Shown: positions 26,846 through 34,591 of the stretch, one piece after another | Layout: the number at the start of each line of letters is the position of its first letter | Position numbering within the stretch: the stretch's first letter is position 1 | Assembly: GCA_011049545.1 (NCBI GenBank) | Contig: DRHQ01000017.1 | Coordinates: 1-64,000, forward strand | Reading direction: 5' to 3' | Source of the DNA: Candidatus Aminicenantota bacterium | Lineage (GTDB): Bacteria; Acidobacteriota; Aminicenantia; Aminicenantales; Aminicenantaceae | Length of the DNA stretch: 64,000 nucleotides | Position numbers and translations under genes: made by a program | The notes under the pieces: generated by a model | Told to the model about the DNA's origin: nothing | The model's input: the letters and a program-made list of their open reading frames with translations, nothing else | Databases searched by the model: none

Positions 26846-28075
26846 ATGACTAAAAAAATTATCTTATCTTTTCTTTTTCTTCTGGGAATTTCTGCTGTGG
26901 CCTTCGCTCAAGCAGATGCTTATAAAGGGGAAAAGCTTTATCAGCTCAAATGCGGACGCTGTCATTTTGCTTATGCGCCAGAGAAGTATTCTCCTGAAGA
27001 ATGGAAGACATTGGTCAATGAAATGGGTCCCTTGTCTGGATTAGACGAGGAGAGCGAGAAACTCATATTGGATTATCTTACCGAGAAAGCCAGTGCGAAA
27101 GAGAGGGGCGCTCTTCCCACAAGCCCTGTTTTAGCTGGTTATGTTTACACCGAATTTTTTTCATATAAAGATAAAGTCGATACTTTTGACTCCCACTATT
27201 TAAACGTAAGCTTAGCCGGCCGTCTTCACCAGCGCGTATCATACCGGGCAGAATTTGAATTTGAACATGGCGGTGGCAGCGCTGAGCCCCCGTTTATTGA
27301 ACAAGCCTGGGTTGATGTCTGGTTTATGAGAAATATGGCCCTTAGAATCGGGGCTATGCTGACTCCTTTCAATCGCTTTGATGATTTTCACGGTCCACTC
27401 GAGAATTTTCTCGTCACTCGGCCCCAGATGTCGAGGGAAATCGGGGTAAGTGCCTGGAAAGAAGTAGGTATAAACTTTCACGGCAATCTGTTCATCCATA
27501 AGGATTTTTATATAAATTATGATGCCTATGTAATAAATGGTCTTGGGAGCGGAAGCCGATTGAGAAAAAGTCGTCAATACACGGATAATAATGATGCTAA
27601 GAGCCTGGGTTTTCGCCTGAGCGGAGTGATAGCAGACAGATGGGAAGTAGGAGCTTCTTATTATCGAGGCGCCTGGGATGATGACGGGGATTTAAATCTA
27701 ACCATGTATGGTCTTCACCTGCTGGGAAAAATTGGCGAATTCAGTCTTTTTGCTGAGTATTCTCACTCCTCTTCTGAAAATCCAGGACTCATAGAAAAGG
27801 GAAAAGCTGATGGTTTCTTTATCCAGGGATCATACTTGATAAACGGAAAATTTCGGTCAACTATTCGGTATGGGACTTTGGATTATCTGGACCCGGGAAG
27901 CCTCCTGGGAAGAAGTTCGACCGATTATGATACGAAAGCCATTGCCTTGGCCTTTAATTATTATCTAACTCGGCTAATTGTTTTCAAATTTGAATACGAC
28001 ATTGTTCAGGAAGGCCCGCGCAAGACAGATATAAGTAATAACGTTCTCTCTCTGCAAGTAGCATTTAGATTTTAA
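26846..28075 (+). CDS. Monoheme cytochrome c fused to an outer-membrane beta-barrel
   Basis: 409 residues. After a signal peptide (cut near AFAQA) there is a small class I cytochrome domain, about residues 24-83, with CGRCH (36-40) and M60 as possible axial ligand. From about residue 95 to the end it is a barrel: HYLNVSLAGRLHQRVSYRAEFEFEH, WVDVWFMRNMALRIGAMLTPFNRFDDF (a pattern common in porins), ending VLSLQVAFRF with C-terminal Phe. The order signal - heme - porin is that of Cyc2-type proteins, which move electrons across the outer membrane in iron oxidisers. This is an architectural similarity; I see no proof of function. AAAGGAG precedes the ATG. Confidence 0.75.
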   Translation: MTKKIILSFLFLLGISAVAFAQADAYKGEKLYQLKCGRCHFAYAPEKYSPEEWKTLVNEMGPLSGLDEESEKLILDYLTEKASAKERGALPTSPVLAGYVYTEFFSYKDKVDTFDSHYLNVSLAGRLHQRVSYRAEFEFEHGGGSAEPPFIEQAWVDVWFMRNMALRIGAMLTPFNRFDDFHGPLENFLVTRPQMSREIGVSAWKEVGINFHGNLFIHKDFYINYDAYVINGLGSGSRLRKSRQYTDNNDAKSLGFRLSGVIADRWEVGASYYRGAWDDDGDLNLTMYGLHLLGKIGEFSLFAEYSHSSSENPGLIEKGKADGFFIQGSYLINGKFRSTIRYGTLDYLDPGSLLGRSSTDYDTKAIALAFNYYLTRLIVFKFEYDIVQEGPRKTDISNNVLSLQVAFRF

Positions 28076-28100
28076 ATAATTTATTTTGAGTGAGAGTAGG

Positions 28101-28160
28101 CTAATATAAACGCAATATATATTTTTACAATGTCATTGCGAACCCTGAAAGGGCTTGGCA
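28101..28160. repeat. Short dispersed repeat, copy A (partial)
   Basis: The stretch from CTAATATAAACGCAATATAT through TGTCATTGCGAACCCTGAAA to GGCTTGGCAAT is nearly identical to 33080-33142. This copy stops where it meets the TPR remnant on the minus strand and supplies the last codons and stop of that frame. Confidence 0.65.
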
Positions 28161-28640
28161 ATTGGTTTTTCATAATATTGCTGAGCTTGGACATAGTTAC
28201 CTGAGGAAAGTTCAGAATTCCCTGCAGCGATCAGACCAGCGAATTCATTGGCTTCGATTGAAAGAATCTTCTGAATGCGTTGGATAGCTTGCTGATACTT
28301 CCCTTCTGCCAGATATATCTGACATAGTATCCAGTGTGCATTAATGAAATCCGGCTGGAGTTCCAAGGCTTGGTTTTCCCATTGCTCAGCTTTGGCATGA
28401 TCATCTAAACTCAAATAGATAAATCCTATGCCGTAATAATTATGGGCTTCCAATGGGTTGAGGAAAAGAGCTCTTTTCCTCCACCGCAACGCTTCATTAA
28501 ATTCGCCGAGGAACCAATTCACCCAGCCGATGTTTCCAACAGTTGCCCAACTAAATCCAATTGTCGGATATATTAAAGGGAAGCTGACGAGGATACCGAA
28601 TATGCTATCCCAATTCAGAAAATATATTTTTTTTCTTGAT
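28133..28640 (-). pseudogene. TPR-protein remnant
   Basis: On the minus strand a continuous frame runs from about 28640 to the stop near 28133. It starts without a credible initiation codon inside FLNWDSIFGILVSFPLIYPTIG and goes through at least three tetratricopeptide units: FNEALRWRKRALFLNPLEAH, HAKAEQWENQALELQPDFIN and YQQAIQRIQKILSIEANEFA. The final residues (AKPFQGSQ) are encoded by the dispersed repeat, so the true C-terminus has been replaced. It looks like the middle of a larger TPR regulator or membrane protein, cut at both ends. A GTG at 28520-28522 could start a shorter product, but no ribosome site supports it. Confidence 0.6.
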
Positions 28641-28667
28641 ATAATGATACTAATATAGTATCATTAT
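28636..28667 (+). promoter_or_regulatory. Promoter overlapped by a perfect 12-bp palindromic operator
   Basis: ATAATGATACTA (28641-28652), ATA, TAGTATCATTAT (28656-28667) is a perfect inverted repeat with 12-bp arms. It overlaps a promoter TTGATA (28636-28641)-17 bp-TATCAT (28659-28664). It ends 14 bp before the Rrf2-family gene, so autoregulation by that protein is likely. Confidence 0.75.
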
Positions 28668-28681
28668 AAATGTAAGCTAAA

Positions 28682-29101
28682 ATGCAACTAATTAATAGGG
28701 ATACTGATTATGCCATAAAGGCTCTTATGCATATCGCTAAACAGAATTCCGAGAGAATTCCTGTTTCAGAATTAGCCAAAATATTGGAAATTCCCAACCC
28801 TTTTCTAAGAAAGATTCTTCAGATATTGAATAAAAGGGGCGTGCTTAATTCATATAAGGGGAAAGGCGGGGGATTTTTATTGGCTTCTTCCCCGGATAAA
28901 ATATTCTTGAAAGACCTAATAAACATATTTCAAGGTCCGGTAAAACTTAATGAGTGCATTTTTAAGAAAAGTATTTGTCCAGACATCAAGATCTGTGCTC
29001 TGAGGACAAGGATAGATGCGCTAGAGAAACATGTGATTTCAGAATTAGAATCCATAACCCTAGCAAGTTTATTGGAGGATGGCGCATCGCTTCATAGTTA
29101 G
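28682..29101 (+). CDS. Rrf2-family regulator, NsrR-like with three cysteines
   Basis: 139 residues. An N-terminal winged helix (YAIKALMHIAKQ, IPVSELAKILEIPNPFLRKILQIL, GKGGGFLLA) is typical of Rrf2 proteins. Three cysteines in NECIFKKSICPDIKICAL (C-x6-C-x5-C) fit the cluster-binding region of NsrR and related iron-sulfur Rrf2 regulators, which respond to nitric oxide or iron status. Directly downstream are FmdE-like, DUF2249/hemerythrin and NifU-like genes, a set often linked with nitrosative stress, which favours an NsrR-like role. The strong palindrome upstream is its likely operator. Confidence 0.85.
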   Translation: MQLINRDTDYAIKALMHIAKQNSERIPVSELAKILEIPNPFLRKILQILNKRGVLNSYKGKGGGFLLASSPDKIFLKDLINIFQGPVKLNECIFKKSICPDIKICALRTRIDALEKHVISELESITLASLLEDGASLHS

Positions 29102-29128
29102 GAATTTATATTGAGGGGTAGATAAAAA

Positions 29129-29779
29129 ATGTCTCCTGATTTCAGAGATTTTTTGAAGGATGTCAGGCCGCTAAAACTTAAAGAGCCTCTAGCAGAAACA
29201 TTGGGAGCCTTCAAGCGGGAAGATGTCAATTTAGAATATAGCTTTATAGATACCGTCAAAATGGCCGGGCACGCCTGCCCTACAGTCACAGCAGCCTATC
29301 TCTGTTGCCAGGAAGCCTTGGCCAGGCTCTATCCCGATCAAATTCCTGTTCGGGGAGATATTACAATCACAATCTACGGAGAGGCGGACGAAGGCGTCTA
29401 CGGTGTTATGGGACAGGTTTTCAGTTTCTTGACCGGGGCAGCGCCGGCAACAGGTTTTAAAGGTCTTGGTCCTAAATTTAAAAGAAAAAATCTTCTTGTT
29501 TTTCGTCCCAAAAAAATTGACCCAAGCGCCGTGTGTTTTGAATTTAAGCGCTTGGATAACCACAACGAAGTTTTGATCAAATTCTATCCGCAGCGAGTTC
29601 CCTTTTCTTTAGAGAAAACAGAAAGATTGCAGGAACTTTTGGAAAAAGTGATTTGGGAGGCAGCTAAAGAGAAGGAAAAAAAAGAGTTTCAGAACCTTTG
29701 GATGGAAAATGTGAAGCTCATGCTTGTCGAAAAAAAAGATATACAAAAATGGCTAAAATTGGAAGAAAGGAGGATTTAA
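29129..29779 (+). CDS. FmdE-domain-like protein
   Basis: 216 residues, no signal peptide. MAGHACPTVTAAYLCCQEAL matches the GH-x-CP core of FmdE-type domains, a family named after a methanofuran dehydrogenase subunit but widespread in bacteria without that pathway. EADEGVYGVMGQVFSFLTGAAPATGFKGL continues the domain. A charged helical tail follows. The Cys and His may bind a metal. Its real reaction here is unknown. It lies 27 bp after the Rrf2 gene and abuts the DUF2249-hemerythrin gene, so it probably shares its regulation. Confidence 0.65.
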   Translation: MSPDFRDFLKDVRPLKLKEPLAETLGAFKREDVNLEYSFIDTVKMAGHACPTVTAAYLCCQEALARLYPDQIPVRGDITITIYGEADEGVYGVMGQVFSFLTGAAPATGFKGLGPKFKRKNLLVFRPKKIDPSAVCFEFKRLDNHNEVLIKFYPQRVPFSLEKTERLQELLEKVIWEAAKEKEKKEFQNLWMENVKLMLVEKKDIQKWLKLEERRI

Positions 29780-30997
29780 ATGAGTTTAACAAATAAGATT
29801 GATGTCAAAGGCTTAGAACACCAGGAAAGGGAAAGATTGATCTTCCCTCGCCTTGATGAACTTAAAAAAGGAGAAAGACTGAGAATAATCATGGAATTTA
29901 ATCCGGTGCCTCTGGTTTATCTGCTTGAAGCTCGAGAGGAATTTGAGGTCTTTTATGAGAAGGACGGACCTGCCGAATGGATTTTGAACGTAAAGAGAAT
30001 TGCTCTGAAAGAAGACAAAAAGAAGGAACTGAAAGAATTATTAACAGAGTTAAAAGGAGGAAAAGTATCTGATGAGACAAAGAAAAAAGCAAAGGATTTT
30101 TTCCGGTCAGTAGATGCCAAGACATTAGGTGTTGTCGAGCAGGAATTGATAAGAGAGGGTGTTTCCCATGATGAAGTGCGAAAAGGCTTATGTGATATTC
30201 ATCTTGAAGTTTTAAAGGATACTCTTGTTGCCAAGAGAATCGAAGTTTCTCCACCCCATCCTGTCCATACGCTTATGGAAGAACACCAGATTATTCAAGA
30301 GAACCTTAAAGAATTAAGCTCTCTAGTAGAAGGACTTAGAGGAAAAAATAGTTTTAAAAGTTTGGGAGAGGATCTGGAAAAGTTGAGAGAGATTGCTCAT
30401 CACTTAGTAGAAGCCGAAAGCCATCATCAGAGAGAAGAAGATGTTCTCTTTCCTGCATTAGAAAGCCACGATATCGTGGAACCACCTCAAATCATGAAAA
30501 TGGACCATGAGGAATTCCGTAAGAGAAAAAAAGAATTATACAAACTAGCTCATAATCCTGATGACTATGAATTTAAGGCCTTTAAGGAGAAGGTTATTGA
30601 GTTAGGTGAGTATCTCACTCTGGAACTTGAAGGCCATATTTTTAAAGAAGATAATATTCTCTATCAGATCGCCCTTCAGGTGCTGAGTCCAGAAGAATGG
30701 GAAGAAGTTAAAAGGGAGTGTGATAAGATGGGATATTGTTGTTTTACGCCTGAAGATGTGACAAAAGGGGAAGGAATTGTTGAGTTAGACTTACGATCAA
30801 TACCTCCCTTTGAAAGACATGTAAAGATATTTCAGTCCTGGGAGAGTCTAGAACAGGGGCAGGCCTTGAGGATCATTAATGACCATGACCCGAAACCTCT
30901 CCATTACCAATTTAAAGCTGAAGAGAAAGGGAAGTATGAGTGGGAATATGAACAAGAAGGTCCAAAGGATTGGATAGTAAAAATAAAAAGAATTTGA
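29780..30997 (+). CDS. DUF2249-DUF438-hemerythrin-DUF2249 protein
   Basis: 405 residues in four parts: DUF2249 (about 8-73, GERLRIIMEFNPVPLVYLLE), a DUF438-like helical segment (about 85-148), a hemerythrin HHE domain (about 158-305) and a second DUF2249 (about 335-405, GQALRIINDHDPKPLHYQF). Probable di-iron ligands are H169, H207/H208, H215, E220, H243, H286 and E290 (EEHQ, HHQREEDVLF, MDHEEF, GHIFKEDNILY). Proteins of this type bind or detoxify nitric oxide or repair iron-sulfur clusters (compare RIC/YtfE/ScdA). GGAGG precedes the ATG inside the previous gene's end. Confidence 0.82.
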   Translation: MSLTNKIDVKGLEHQERERLIFPRLDELKKGERLRIIMEFNPVPLVYLLEAREEFEVFYEKDGPAEWILNVKRIALKEDKKKELKELLTELKGGKVSDETKKKAKDFFRSVDAKTLGVVEQELIREGVSHDEVRKGLCDIHLEVLKDTLVAKRIEVSPPHPVHTLMEEHQIIQENLKELSSLVEGLRGKNSFKSLGEDLEKLREIAHHLVEAESHHQREEDVLFPALESHDIVEPPQIMKMDHEEFRKRKKELYKLAHNPDDYEFKAFKEKVIELGEYLTLELEGHIFKEDNILYQIALQVLSPEEWEEVKRECDKMGYCCFTPEDVTKGEGIVELDLRSIPPFERHVKIFQSWESLEQGQALRIINDHDPKPLHYQFKAEEKGKYEWEYEQEGPKDWIVKIKRI

Positions 30998-31088
30998 AAG
31001 AAAACAAAATGAAATTTTATCGAAGCCCAATAAGAAAACTAAAGTCTCCATCTTGGAAGATAACGATTCAAAAAAGGAGATATGTGTC

Positions 31089-31598
31089 ATGACTGACAAG
31101 AAGCCGACAGAAATATTAAGAGAAGAGCATGAAAATGTCCTTAAAAAATTAGATGCATTAGAAAAGGTTGTTAGTAATCTGGATAAGAAAGCAGAAATTT
31201 CAGCTGAACTAAAAGAATTGGCCTCCTTTTTTAAGACTGACTTCTGGATTCATTTTGCAAAAGAGGAAGAAGCTCTGTTTCCAGAAATGGAAAATTTCAT
31301 CCCCAGGGAAGGTGGCCCTACTGGAATTATGTTAATCGAACACGAAGATTTGAGAGCAACTAATGAACAGATTCAAGGAGCAGTTGATGAATATCTCAGA
31401 GAAATTGACAATTCAAAGGCCAGAGAAATGATTCAAGAGCACGGAAGTCATTTTATTGGATTATTAAGAGAGCATATTAATAAAGAAGATAGCATCTTGT
31501 TTAGGATGGCAGACATGCATCTTGATAGACCGCAATTAGATAAAATTATTAAGCTCTTCGGCGATATAGAAGAGAGATATAAACGCACTCAATCGTAA
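31089..31598 (+). CDS. Hemerythrin domain protein
   Basis: 169 residues from the ATG at 31089, chosen because AAAAAGGAGA ends 8 bp upstream; a TTG at 31053 is also in frame. Ligand motifs EEHENV, FWIHFAKEEEALFPEME, IEHEDLRATNEQI and LLREHINKEDSILFRMAD are in the order expected for a full four-helix HHE domain with a di-iron centre. It resembles the HHE part of the preceding gene. Such proteins bind oxygen or nitric oxide in the cytoplasm. Confidence 0.85.
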   Translation: MTDKKPTEILREEHENVLKKLDALEKVVSNLDKKAEISAELKELASFFKTDFWIHFAKEEEALFPEMENFIPREGGPTGIMLIEHEDLRATNEQIQGAVDEYLREIDNSKAREMIQEHGSHFIGLLREHINKEDSILFRMADMHLDRPQLDKIIKLFGDIEERYKRTQS

Positions 31599-31640
31599 TT
31601 TCTTAAAAAGAAATGAAAGATTACAAAGGAGGTAAGAAAG

Positions 31641-32123
31641 ATGACTGAGTTAGATCCAATTACAGAATTCAGGGAGGACCACAGAAAAGCAAGGGATGGG
31701 TTACTCGATATAATCGAGGCCTTGAAAGCAAAGGATGTTGTCCGGGCAAGGGAAATACTAGGTAATTTAAATATCTTACTAGGCCCTCATTTCAAATACG
31801 AGGAAGAAACTCTATATCCCACCTTGAAGGTTTTCTTGGGAGAATATGTTGACCAGCTAATAGAGGAACACGACGGAGTTATTGAAACTGCGCTTATTTG
31901 TGCTGAATTGTTAAAAAAAGACACTTTAACCGATGAAGAAGCAGAGCAGGCAGCACATGCTGCCAGGGCACTTTTGGTCCATGTCTCCAATTGTGATGGA
32001 CTGGCGATACTCTCAGAAAGACTAAGCTCGCAAGAACTTAAAGAATTAGGAGTAAAGTTTGCTGCGGCCAGAGAAACTGGCGTTTCTTTGCTTGATTGGG
32101 CGGAAAAAATAAGAAAAAAGTAG
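31641..32123 (+). CDS. Hemerythrin-like protein
   Basis: 160 residues. FREDHRKARDGL, LLGPHFKYEEETLYPTL, LIEEHDGVIETAL and the later LLVHVSNCDGLAIL place histidines and a glutamate in the HHE pattern; in the last helix the usual H-x4-E/D motif reads HVSNCDG, so the site may be modified. AAAGGAGG (31626-31633) is a strong ribosome site. Third hemerythrin of the cluster; probably part of the same response to reactive nitrogen or oxygen. Confidence 0.75.
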   Translation: MTELDPITEFREDHRKARDGLLDIIEALKAKDVVRAREILGNLNILLGPHFKYEEETLYPTLKVFLGEYVDQLIEEHDGVIETALICAELLKKDTLTDEEAEQAAHAARALLVHVSNCDGLAILSERLSSQELKELGVKFAAARETGVSLLDWAEKIRKK

Positions 32124-32359
32124 ATATAAGTTTTTTAGCATTAGACTCCAAAATATACAATCAGATATGAATCTTAGGGAGTTCTGCAGATTCAAAGATA
32201 ACGAATTTACCTGAAAGAGGCCTATTTCCAATAAGGGAAATAATAACTTCCTAAGGATGATAAAAAAGCTGTTTCTATTAGAAGGAGTAATAGATTTTGT
32301 GAAACTTCAAAGGAGGACGGAAAGAAAGGTAATGAAATTCAAAAAAAGGAGAATGTGAA

Positions 32360-32581
32360 ATGAAAGAAAAGGTAGAAAAAGCTTTAAAAGAAATAAGACC
32401 GCATCTTCAGGCGGACGGAGGAGATGTGGAACTGGTGGATGTTACCCCAGATGGAGTAGTGAAGGTGAGATTAACTGGTGCTTGTGCGGGATGTCCGATG
32501 AGTGAAATGACCTTAAAAATGGGTGTAGAGAGGCAGATCAAAAAGAGGGTATCGGAAGTCAAAGAGGTGATAAGCCTTTGA
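32360..32581 (+). CDS. NifU-like C-terminal-domain FeS scaffold
   Basis: 73 residues matching the NifU C-terminal domain: VEKALKEIRPHLQADGGDVELVDV and VRLTGACAGCPMSEMTLKMGVE with the CxxC (CAGC) that holds a transient 4Fe-4S cluster. The stand-alone form delivers clusters to apo-proteins. In the hemerythrin/Rrf2 context a role in replacing clusters damaged by nitric oxide is plausible. AAAGGAG lies upstream. The 236-bp gap before it contains no other convincing gene. Confidence 0.88.
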   Translation: MKEKVEKALKEIRPHLQADGGDVELVDVTPDGVVKVRLTGACAGCPMSEMTLKMGVERQIKKRVSEVKEVISL

Positions 32582-32592
32582 GTGTGGAGCTT

Positions 32593-32658
32593 ATGAATTT
32601 ATTAAAAAAAATGAGAATCAAAAAAGAAGATTTAATCCCACAATATGACAAACAATGA
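32593..32658 (+). CDS. Possible 21-codon leader peptide before the DsrE gene
   Basis: MNLLKKMRIKKEDLIPQYDK plus one residue, starting 12 bp after the NifU-like stop. Its TGA overlaps the ATG of the next gene (ATGA), which otherwise has no ribosome site. It could couple translation, but may be chance; the peptide resembles nothing I know. Confidence 0.2.
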   Translation: MNLLKKMRIKKEDLIPQYDKQ

Positions 32659-33071
32659 GTTTAGAGAAAAAAGGGCTGGGAATAATATTGCATAGTGGTT
32701 CCTATGACCGCCTCCACCATGGGATTTCAATTGCTTTGGCAGCATTAGCCCTGAATAGAGATGTGAAGTTATTCTTTACCTACTGGGCTTTGGAATATCT
32801 TAAGAGGAAAGAGTCGCCTGTATTTAAACTCGATGGAGAGGCTAAGGAACATAAAGATATTTTAGAGAAGAACATAGAAAGAGCACATTTACAGAAGGTT
32901 TCCGATCTTATTACTCAGATGAATGTCATGGGGGCAAAACTTTATGCATGTACAAGTTCTATGGCGCTGCTAAATATATCTAGAGATGAACTTATAGAGG
33001 AAGTAGATAAAAGCATGGGAATAACTAAATTTCTAACAGAAAGCGTAAGTGATCAAATTTTATTTATTTAA
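32655..33071 (+). CDS. DsrE-family protein
   Basis: 138 residues of the DsrE/DsrF fold: GLGIILHSGSYDRLHHGISIALAALALNRDVKLFFTYWAL and MGAKLYACTSSMALLNISRDELIEEV. One cysteine (YACTSS) sits where sulfur-carrier DsrE proteins have their active Cys. Members relay sulfur or act on persulfides; small ones with this layout are common beside redox regulators. The start is set by ATGA overlap with a short upstream frame. Last gene of the Rrf2-hemerythrin cluster. Confidence 0.75.
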   Translation: MSLEKKGLGIILHSGSYDRLHHGISIALAALALNRDVKLFFTYWALEYLKRKESPVFKLDGEAKEHKDILEKNIERAHLQKVSDLITQMNVMGAKLYACTSSMALLNISRDELIEEVDKSMGITKFLTESVSDQILFI

Positions 33072-33079
33072 TCTGCTAA

Positions 33080-33225
33080 CTAATATAAACGCAATATATA
33101 TTTTTATAATGTCATTGCGAGCCCTGAAAGGGCGTTGCAATCTCTTAAGATGAATTAACGAGATCGCACAGCCTGTTCCGAGCAAAGCGAAGGAATCTTC
33201 TCAGTTCCTCGCGATGACACTGGAA
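33080..33225. repeat. Short dispersed repeat, copy B (most complete)
   Basis: Starts CTAATATAAACGCAATATAT. The core is bounded by TGTCATTGCGAG (33110-33121) and CTCGCGATGACA (33208-33219), an imperfect inverted pair about 110 bp long. Inner GTTCCGAGCAAAGCGAAGGAATC is shared in part with the element at 63334. It separates the convergent DsrE and barrel genes. Confidence 0.7.
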
Positions 33226-33241
33226 TAATTTCGTTTGTATT

Positions 33242-33315
33242 ACTTTTATTCTAAAACCTTCAGCCTGACAATCCGTTCAAAATAATTACCAATCATTCCT
33301 TCTTTTTGGTTTTCT
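33242..33315 (-). pseudogene. Remnant of a cytochrome-gene 3' end
   Basis: About 70 bp close to identical to 38376-38450, the last codons of the monoheme gene on the minus strand; it would encode GNYFERIVRLKVLE and a stop. Nothing else of the gene remains, so this is a duplicated tail. Confidence 0.6.
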
Positions 33316-33325
33316 TTTAATTTTC

Positions 33326-34591
33326 CTAAAATTCATACCTTAAAATGAAGTAGACATTATCATTTTTTTCAAATTGACCAAAGAAAGTATAGTCTTTTTC
33401 TCCACCGAGAAAGATGCCTCCCGCAGCGAACCATACCCCACTTCCCAAATCATACCTTACTTCTGGATTGACGTAATAGTCTTTCTCATTGGGGCTGTAA
33501 AAAATAAACAAAGAAAATCGCAAGGTCTGATACTTCAAAAGCTGAGTAAGGCGCAAACTCAAAGTGTGGCGCCACTCTTTTCGCTGAGGAAAGGTCGAAG
33601 GAAGATTCTGTACATATTCAGTATAGTCCTGAATTCGCTCTCCATAGTATTGAAGGCCGAGGATTAAATTCTCTCCTAAGGCGCGCTGATAACCTGCTAA
33701 AAAACGGATCTGAGAATTTTCGATTCCCATATTTGTACCTTGCTGGTCATCCCGAGAATCGTAATAGCCGCCTTCTACGCTCAACACTCCTTTTAAAAAA
33801 GCTCCTTGCAAACTGCCGCCGTAAACATTGAGACGGGGATGCGAGAAAGTTAGCAGATTATCAGCAGAGTCCAAAATCATTCCCGGCGGACTCCCCCAAA
33901 ATCCTTTGTAGAAATACAATGAAAAGTCAAAATTACCTAGATATCGATACAGACGCCCAGCAATTTGTGTATTTTTAAAAGACATCTCAGGTTGAACTTC
34001 CTCTCGGTTGGCAATGGTTGGCAGAGGATCAAAGGCCAGAAGGCGCTCGCCGCGTGGCAGTACGTCTGCTCGATAAAAGGGGATGGCAATAATTTGAACC
34101 GAAACAAATTTAGGGAAGATGTTTATATTGATGGCATCCGAGCCAAATTTTAGATATTGCAGAGGCTGACCGGATAAAAATGCCACCCAATTTTTGGGAA
34201 ATACATCGTTAATAAAGACCAAATCGCCGACACCCCAAGTAATGATCTGTCGGCCAGCTCGGATATCAAATTTACCAAGCGTTAGATCTATGTATGCTTC
34301 GCGAACATCAAGATCCGCCAGTTTATCTACGGCATCATAGAATAGATCAATTTTCCCAAAAAGCTGGGTAGTTGCCCCGAAGCGCGTTATTTCCAATTGA
34401 ACTCGCTCATCTCCTAGCAGGTAATCAGGCAGCGGCTTGCCACTGAAGGTGCGAGCCTCTCCTGTCGCTGCAATTCGTAAAGAAAAATTGGTTTGCACAA
34501 AACCGTGAATATCGAAATCTTCAGCAATTAGAGGACTTATCCCTATTGAAAAAAGGAAAACTAACAACCCGGTACGTAAAAATCTTATCAT
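33326..34591 (-). CDS. DUF1302-like outer-membrane beta-barrel
   Basis: 421 residues with a signal peptide (MIRFLRTGLLVFLFSIGISPLIAED). FDIHGFVQTNFSLRIA, LEITRFGATTQLFGKIDLFYDAVD, LDVREAYIDLTLGKFDIRAGRQIITWGVGDLVFINDVFPKNW is the typical DUF1302/alginate-like barrel N-terminus; it ends with an aromatic strand (NVYFILRYEF). It is the last gene of a minus-strand operon with an MMPL exporter and a LolA-like protein, with a 4-bp overlap to the latter. Together they look like a complete lipid or hydrophobic-compound export path to the outer membrane. Substrate unknown. Confidence 0.8.
   Translation of the reverse strand: MIRFLRTGLLVFLFSIGISPLIAEDFDIHGFVQTNFSLRIAATGEARTFSGKPLPDYLLGDERVQLEITRFGATTQLFGKIDLFYDAVDKLADLDVREAYIDLTLGKFDIRAGRQIITWGVGDLVFINDVFPKNWVAFLSGQPLQYLKFGSDAININIFPKFVSVQIIAIPFYRADVLPRGERLLAFDPLPTIANREEVQPEMSFKNTQIAGRLYRYLGNFDFSLYFYKGFWGSPPGMILDSADNLLTFSHPRLNVYGGSLQGAFLKGVLSVEGGYYDSRDDQQGTNMGIENSQIRFLAGYQRALGENLILGLQYYGERIQDYTEYVQNLPSTFPQRKEWRHTLSLRLTQLLKYQTLRFSLFIFYSPNEKDYYVNPEVRYDLGSGVWFAAGGIFLGGEKDYTFFGQFEKNDNVYFILRYEF

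Noticed and set aside
32257-32358. 33-codon frame before the NifU-like gene
   Set aside because: Lysine-rich, without known features, and overlaps the ribosome site of the next gene; probably chance.
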